Assembly: GCA_905371275.1 (NCBI GenBank)
Contig: CAJPLH010000068.1
Location: 1 to 9,560 of the forward strand
DNA: 9,560 bases
Source of the DNA: Prevotellaceae bacterium
GTDB taxonomy: Bacteria > Bacteroidota > Bacteroidia > Bacteroidales > Bacteroidaceae
Reading direction: 5' to 3'
The first letter of the stretch is position 1; each line of letters starts with the position of its first letter. Position numbers and translations under genes: made by a program. The notes beneath the pieces were generated by a model that made no database searches, was not told the DNA's origin, and was given only the letters and a program-made list of their open reading frames with translations. This document shows, in pieces, positions 6,917 through 9,560 of the stretch.

Positions 6917-6951
6917 ATTAGATGTAAGACGTTAGACGTTAGAGGTTAGTC
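6917..6951. repeat. Heptad repeat, right block in the spacer between the GH95 genes
   Basis: Five consecutive 7-base units: ATTAGAT, GTAAGAC, GTTAGAC, GTTAGAG and GTTAGTC. Two are exact to the RTTAGAS consensus and three carry one change. The block ends 28 bases before the ATG of the second GH95 gene. I found no TAnnTTTG promoter in the whole 148-base spacer, so the second gene is probably read through from the first. Confidence 0.8.
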
Positions 6952-6979
6952 GGCTCTCGTCACCCATATTTCAAGAAAA

Positions 6980-9560
6980 ATGATGACAATGAACAAAATA
7001 CTCCCACTCTTCGCACTTGCGGCCACTGGTCTTTCGGCTATGGCGCAAAGTGAACTGCCCACTTTTACGGCACAAGACAAGTTGGATGCTGCCACCTACT
7101 ACCACATTCGTTTCAAAAATGGCGGTGTGGAACTCGTAGACAAAGGCACAAATGCAAAAGTGTCTACGGCATATGGTCGCAAGAATGACGCACAACTCTT
7201 TGCCTTTATCGGTACACAACAAAACTTTGTGCTCCGCAGTAAAAATGGTAACTACCTTGCTTACCAGAACAACCGTATGACGAGTGTGAAGGAGGCAGCC
7301 AAAGCCGAGGCTCTCTCTATTCTCAATAGTCCCAATTTTGGCAAAGGCTTTTATGTGATTGCGCGCAAAAGTGATAGCGGTAATTCGTTCAATCCCTTCG
7401 GTGGTACGGGCGTAGGCAAGGAGATTGGCTTTTGGAGCAACGCAGATGTCAACAACTCTCTCTATTTCCCTCTTCCCGAAGATGTGCCAGCCGCGACTTA
7501 TTCGGCCTATCGCGACGAATTTACCAAAAAGGAATATGCCTTTACTGCCAACAATTCCTTCAATCCCGAACGTCCCCTCACACTTTGGTACGTTAAACCT
7601 GCAATGGGGGGAGACAATCCCTGGATGGAATACTCTCTTCCCTTGGGTAATGGTCACCTCGGAGCCAGTCTTTTTGGCGGAATTAAAGTGGATCAAATCC
7701 AATTGAACGAGAAAACCATTTGGACGGGTACGCCAACAGTCATTGGCAACCACGGAGGTTATCACAACCTCGGTGGCATCTTTGTGCACGACCTCAGTGA
7801 AAATTTCAACACCACCGACAAAAAGGCCTTCAATTATAATCGTTTCCTCGACATCGAACGCGGTGTTGGCGGTGTCAACTTCTCCGACAAAGCCGGTACG
7901 AAATACGAACGTCGCTATTTCTCTTCTGCGCCAGACGACGTGGTGGCTGCCCACTATAAAGCTACGGGTGACGACAAGCTCCACCTCCGTTTTGCCTTGG
8001 TGGCAGGAGAAGATATCAATGCGTCTGACCCCAAATACGACAACAACGGAGAAGCGTTCTTTGCCGGCAAACTCCCCACAGTATATTACAACGCACGTAT
8101 GAAGGTGGTGCCCACGGGAGGAACAATGACCGTGACCAAGGAAGGCATAGAAGTGAAAGAAGCCACCGAAGTGAAGGTGATTTTCTCCGCTGCATCTACC
8201 TTTGATGGCAGTGTACCTTCTCGATCCATTGGTGATGCCAATACGGTTGCAGCGAAGGTGCAAGACATTGTGACGAAAGCAGCGGCAAAATCTTGGGCAG
8301 CCCTCGAAAGTGCGCACGTGGCCGACTTCGAAAGTTATATGGGACGCGTGAAACTCAATCTCGACAACGCTTCCACCAAACGAAACACGCAATCGCTCAT
8401 TACTAGTTATAATGCGAGTCCTAGCAATAAGGATTCAAGAGAAGGTCTTTTCCTCGAACAACTCTATTTCAACTATGGTCGCTACTTGATGATTTCTTCG
8501 AGTCGCGGTAACATCAATGTGCCCTCCAATCTGCAAGGCATTTGGAACGACAAGGCAGAGGCGCCTTGGAACTCCGACATCCACACCAACATCAACGTGC
8601 AGATGAACTATTGGCCAGCAGAAACGACAAATCTCTCCGACTGCCACCTCCCCTTCCTCAATTATATTCTCGACAACTATAAAGGAGAAGGTTGGCAGAA
8701 AGCCGCTCGCTGGGGAGACGATGGTCAAAAAGTGGGTTGGACAGTCTTCACCGAGAGCAACATCTTCGGAGGTATGAGCACTTGGGGTAATAACTACAAG
8801 GAAGTAAACGCTTGGTATTGCACCCACCTTTGGGACCACTATCGCTTCACGCGCGATGAAGCCTTCCTCCGCAAGGCATTCCCCGCCATTTGGCAGAGTG
8901 CGCAGTTCTGGATGGAGCGTATGATTCAAGACAAAGTGAAAAAAGACGGTACGTTTGTCGCTCCCAACGAATACTCTCCCGAACAAAACGATCACCCAAG
9001 AGAAGACGGTACAGCACACGCTCAGCAGTTGATTACAGCCAACCTCCAAATTGCCCAAGACGCTATCAACATTTTGGGCGCAGAAAGCCTTGGACTCTCC
9101 GCTGCTGACGTAGCGCAGCTCAAGAAATACGTAGAAAAGACCGACAAAGGTTTGCACATTGAAGAGTATAAAGGCGATTGGGGCGATTGGGCTTCAAATT
9201 TGAAGGTCAACAAAGGCACCAAACTCCTCAAAGAATGGAAGTACGCTTCATATAGTGTGTCAAAGGACAAGGGACACCGTCATATGAGCCACCTTATGTG
9301 TCTCTATCCCCTCAACCAAGTGGAGCGCGGCGATGATTATTTCCAACCAGCTGTCAATGCCCTCACCCTTCGTGGCGATGCAGCAACGGGATGGTCTATG
9401 GGATGGAAGGTAAATCTCTGGGCACGCGCCAAAGATGGTGACCACGCGCGCCGCATCCTCAACAATGCCCTCAGACACTCCACCGCCTACATCACCGACC
9501 AATATCAAGGAGGTATCTACTACAACCTCTACGACTCGCACGCGCCTTTCCAAATCGATG
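6980..9560 (+). CDS. Second secreted GH95 family glycosidase, probable alpha-L-fucosidase (3' end outside the window)
   Basis: 860 codons are present with no stop. The start region has three in-frame Met codons (6980, 6983, 6989). MNKILPLFALAATGLSAMAQ from 6989 is already a good signal peptide, cleaved after AMA, so 6989 is a real alternative. The layout repeats the upstream paralogue: an N-terminal domain with FIG...FVLRS (76-87) and FGGTGVG...GFW (140-152), the GH95 beta domain from about 198 (RPLTLWYVKP), then the barrel. By comparison with AfcA, catalytic residues would be Asn537 and Asn539 (TNINVQMNYW), Glu668 (NEYSPE) and Asp860 (FQID), the last complete codon in the window. His535 and the HRHMSH motif (766-771) are also kept. 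Catalytic parts are highly alike between the paralogues, but loops differ: after SPE this copy has QNDHPREDG where the other has YGPKQDG, and before HRH it has SVSKDKG against RAGGDVN. This suggests duplication with some change in substrate preference (inference). Confidence 0.92.
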   Translation, partial: MMTMNKILPLFALAATGLSAMAQSELPTFTAQDKLDAATYYHIRFKNGGVELVDKGTNAKVSTAYGRKNDAQLFAFIGTQQNFVLRSKNGNYLAYQNNRMTSVKEAAKAEALSILNSPNFGKGFYVIARKSDSGNSFNPFGGTGVGKEIGFWSNADVNNSLYFPLPEDVPAATYSAYRDEFTKKEYAFTANNSFNPERPLTLWYVKPAMGGDNPWMEYSLPLGNGHLGASLFGGIKVDQIQLNEKTIWTGTPTVIGNHGGYHNLGGIFVHDLSENFNTTDKKAFNYNRFLDIERGVGGVNFSDKAGTKYERRYFSSAPDDVVAAHYKATGDDKLHLRFALVAGEDINASDPKYDNNGEAFFAGKLPTVYYNARMKVVPTGGTMTVTKEGIEVKEATEVKVIFSAASTFDGSVPSRSIGDANTVAAKVQDIVTKAAAKSWAALESAHVADFESYMGRVKLNLDNASTKRNTQSLITSYNASPSNKDSREGLFLEQLYFNYGRYLMISSSRGNINVPSNLQGIWNDKAEAPWNSDIHTNINVQMNYWPAETTNLSDCHLPFLNYILDNYKGEGWQKAARWGDDGQKVGWTVFTESNIFGGMSTWGNNYKEVNAWYCTHLWDHYRFTRDEAFLRKAFPAIWQSAQFWMERMIQDKVKKDGTFVAPNEYSPEQNDHPREDGTAHAQQLITANLQIAQDAINILGAESLGLSAADVAQLKKYVEKTDKGLHIEEYKGDWGDWASNLKVNKGTKLLKEWKYASYSVSKDKGHRHMSHLMCLYPLNQVERGDDYFQPAVNALTLRGDAATGWSMGWKVNLWARAKDGDHARRILNNALRHSTAYITDQYQGGIYYNLYDSHAPFQID

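Noticed and set aside
6971..8392. A 473-codon open frame antisense to the second GH95 gene, and similar long antisense frames in the first.
   Set aside because: The sense frame gives a continuous GH95 protein with signal peptide and catalytic motifs. The antisense product shows only low-complexity His/Phe/Val-rich sequence, the mirror of the sense codon bias.
3727..9560. A complete polysaccharide utilisation locus.
   Set aside because: No SusC/SusD pair, hybrid two-component sensor or other carbohydrate enzyme is present in the window; only the two GH95 genes are seen.

Overview
The window reads as chromosomal DNA from a Bacteroidales bacterium, most likely a Prevotella-like organism. Three things support this: two divergent promoters of the Bacteroidetes type (TTTG, 20 bases, TAnnTTTG), start codons mostly without a Shine-Dalgarno sequence, and a secreted glycosidase ending in the YDLSGR...GKKVIK type of tail common in Prevotella secreted proteins. 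The genus is an inference; no rRNA or other marker gene is present.

Left part (1-2756, minus strand): three genes of a tripartite export system, transcribed leftward in the order TolC-like outer-membrane channel, HlyD-type periplasmic adaptor, ABC-2 type inner-membrane permease (only its first 48 codons lie in the window). Together they should form a continuous inner-membrane-to-outside conduit for an unknown substrate. A promoter about 240 bases upstream of the channel gene probably drives the set.

Middle (2757-3726): an AT-rich divergent control region with no credible gene. It holds the leftward efflux promoter, a five-copy 22-bp tandem repeat, the rightward glycosidase promoter with an operator-like inverted repeat over its predicted start, and a leader of about 220 bases.

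Right part (3727-9560, plus strand): two tandem paralogous GH95 glycosidases (predicted alpha-L-fucosidases), each with a signal peptide and the same extra N-terminal domain of about 140 residues before the catalytic module. The second runs off the window exactly at its predicted catalytic Asp. They probably remove terminal L-fucose (or a related sugar) from host or plant glycans at the cell surface or in the periplasm. No SusC/SusD, sulfatase or regulator gene is visible.

The least explained material is intergenic. A 7-bp repeat (RTTAGAS) occurs in three different gene junctions, and between the two GH95 genes the array is interrupted by a small palindromic cassette. No wholly new protein system is visible; the candidates for novelty are these repeats and the divergent control region.
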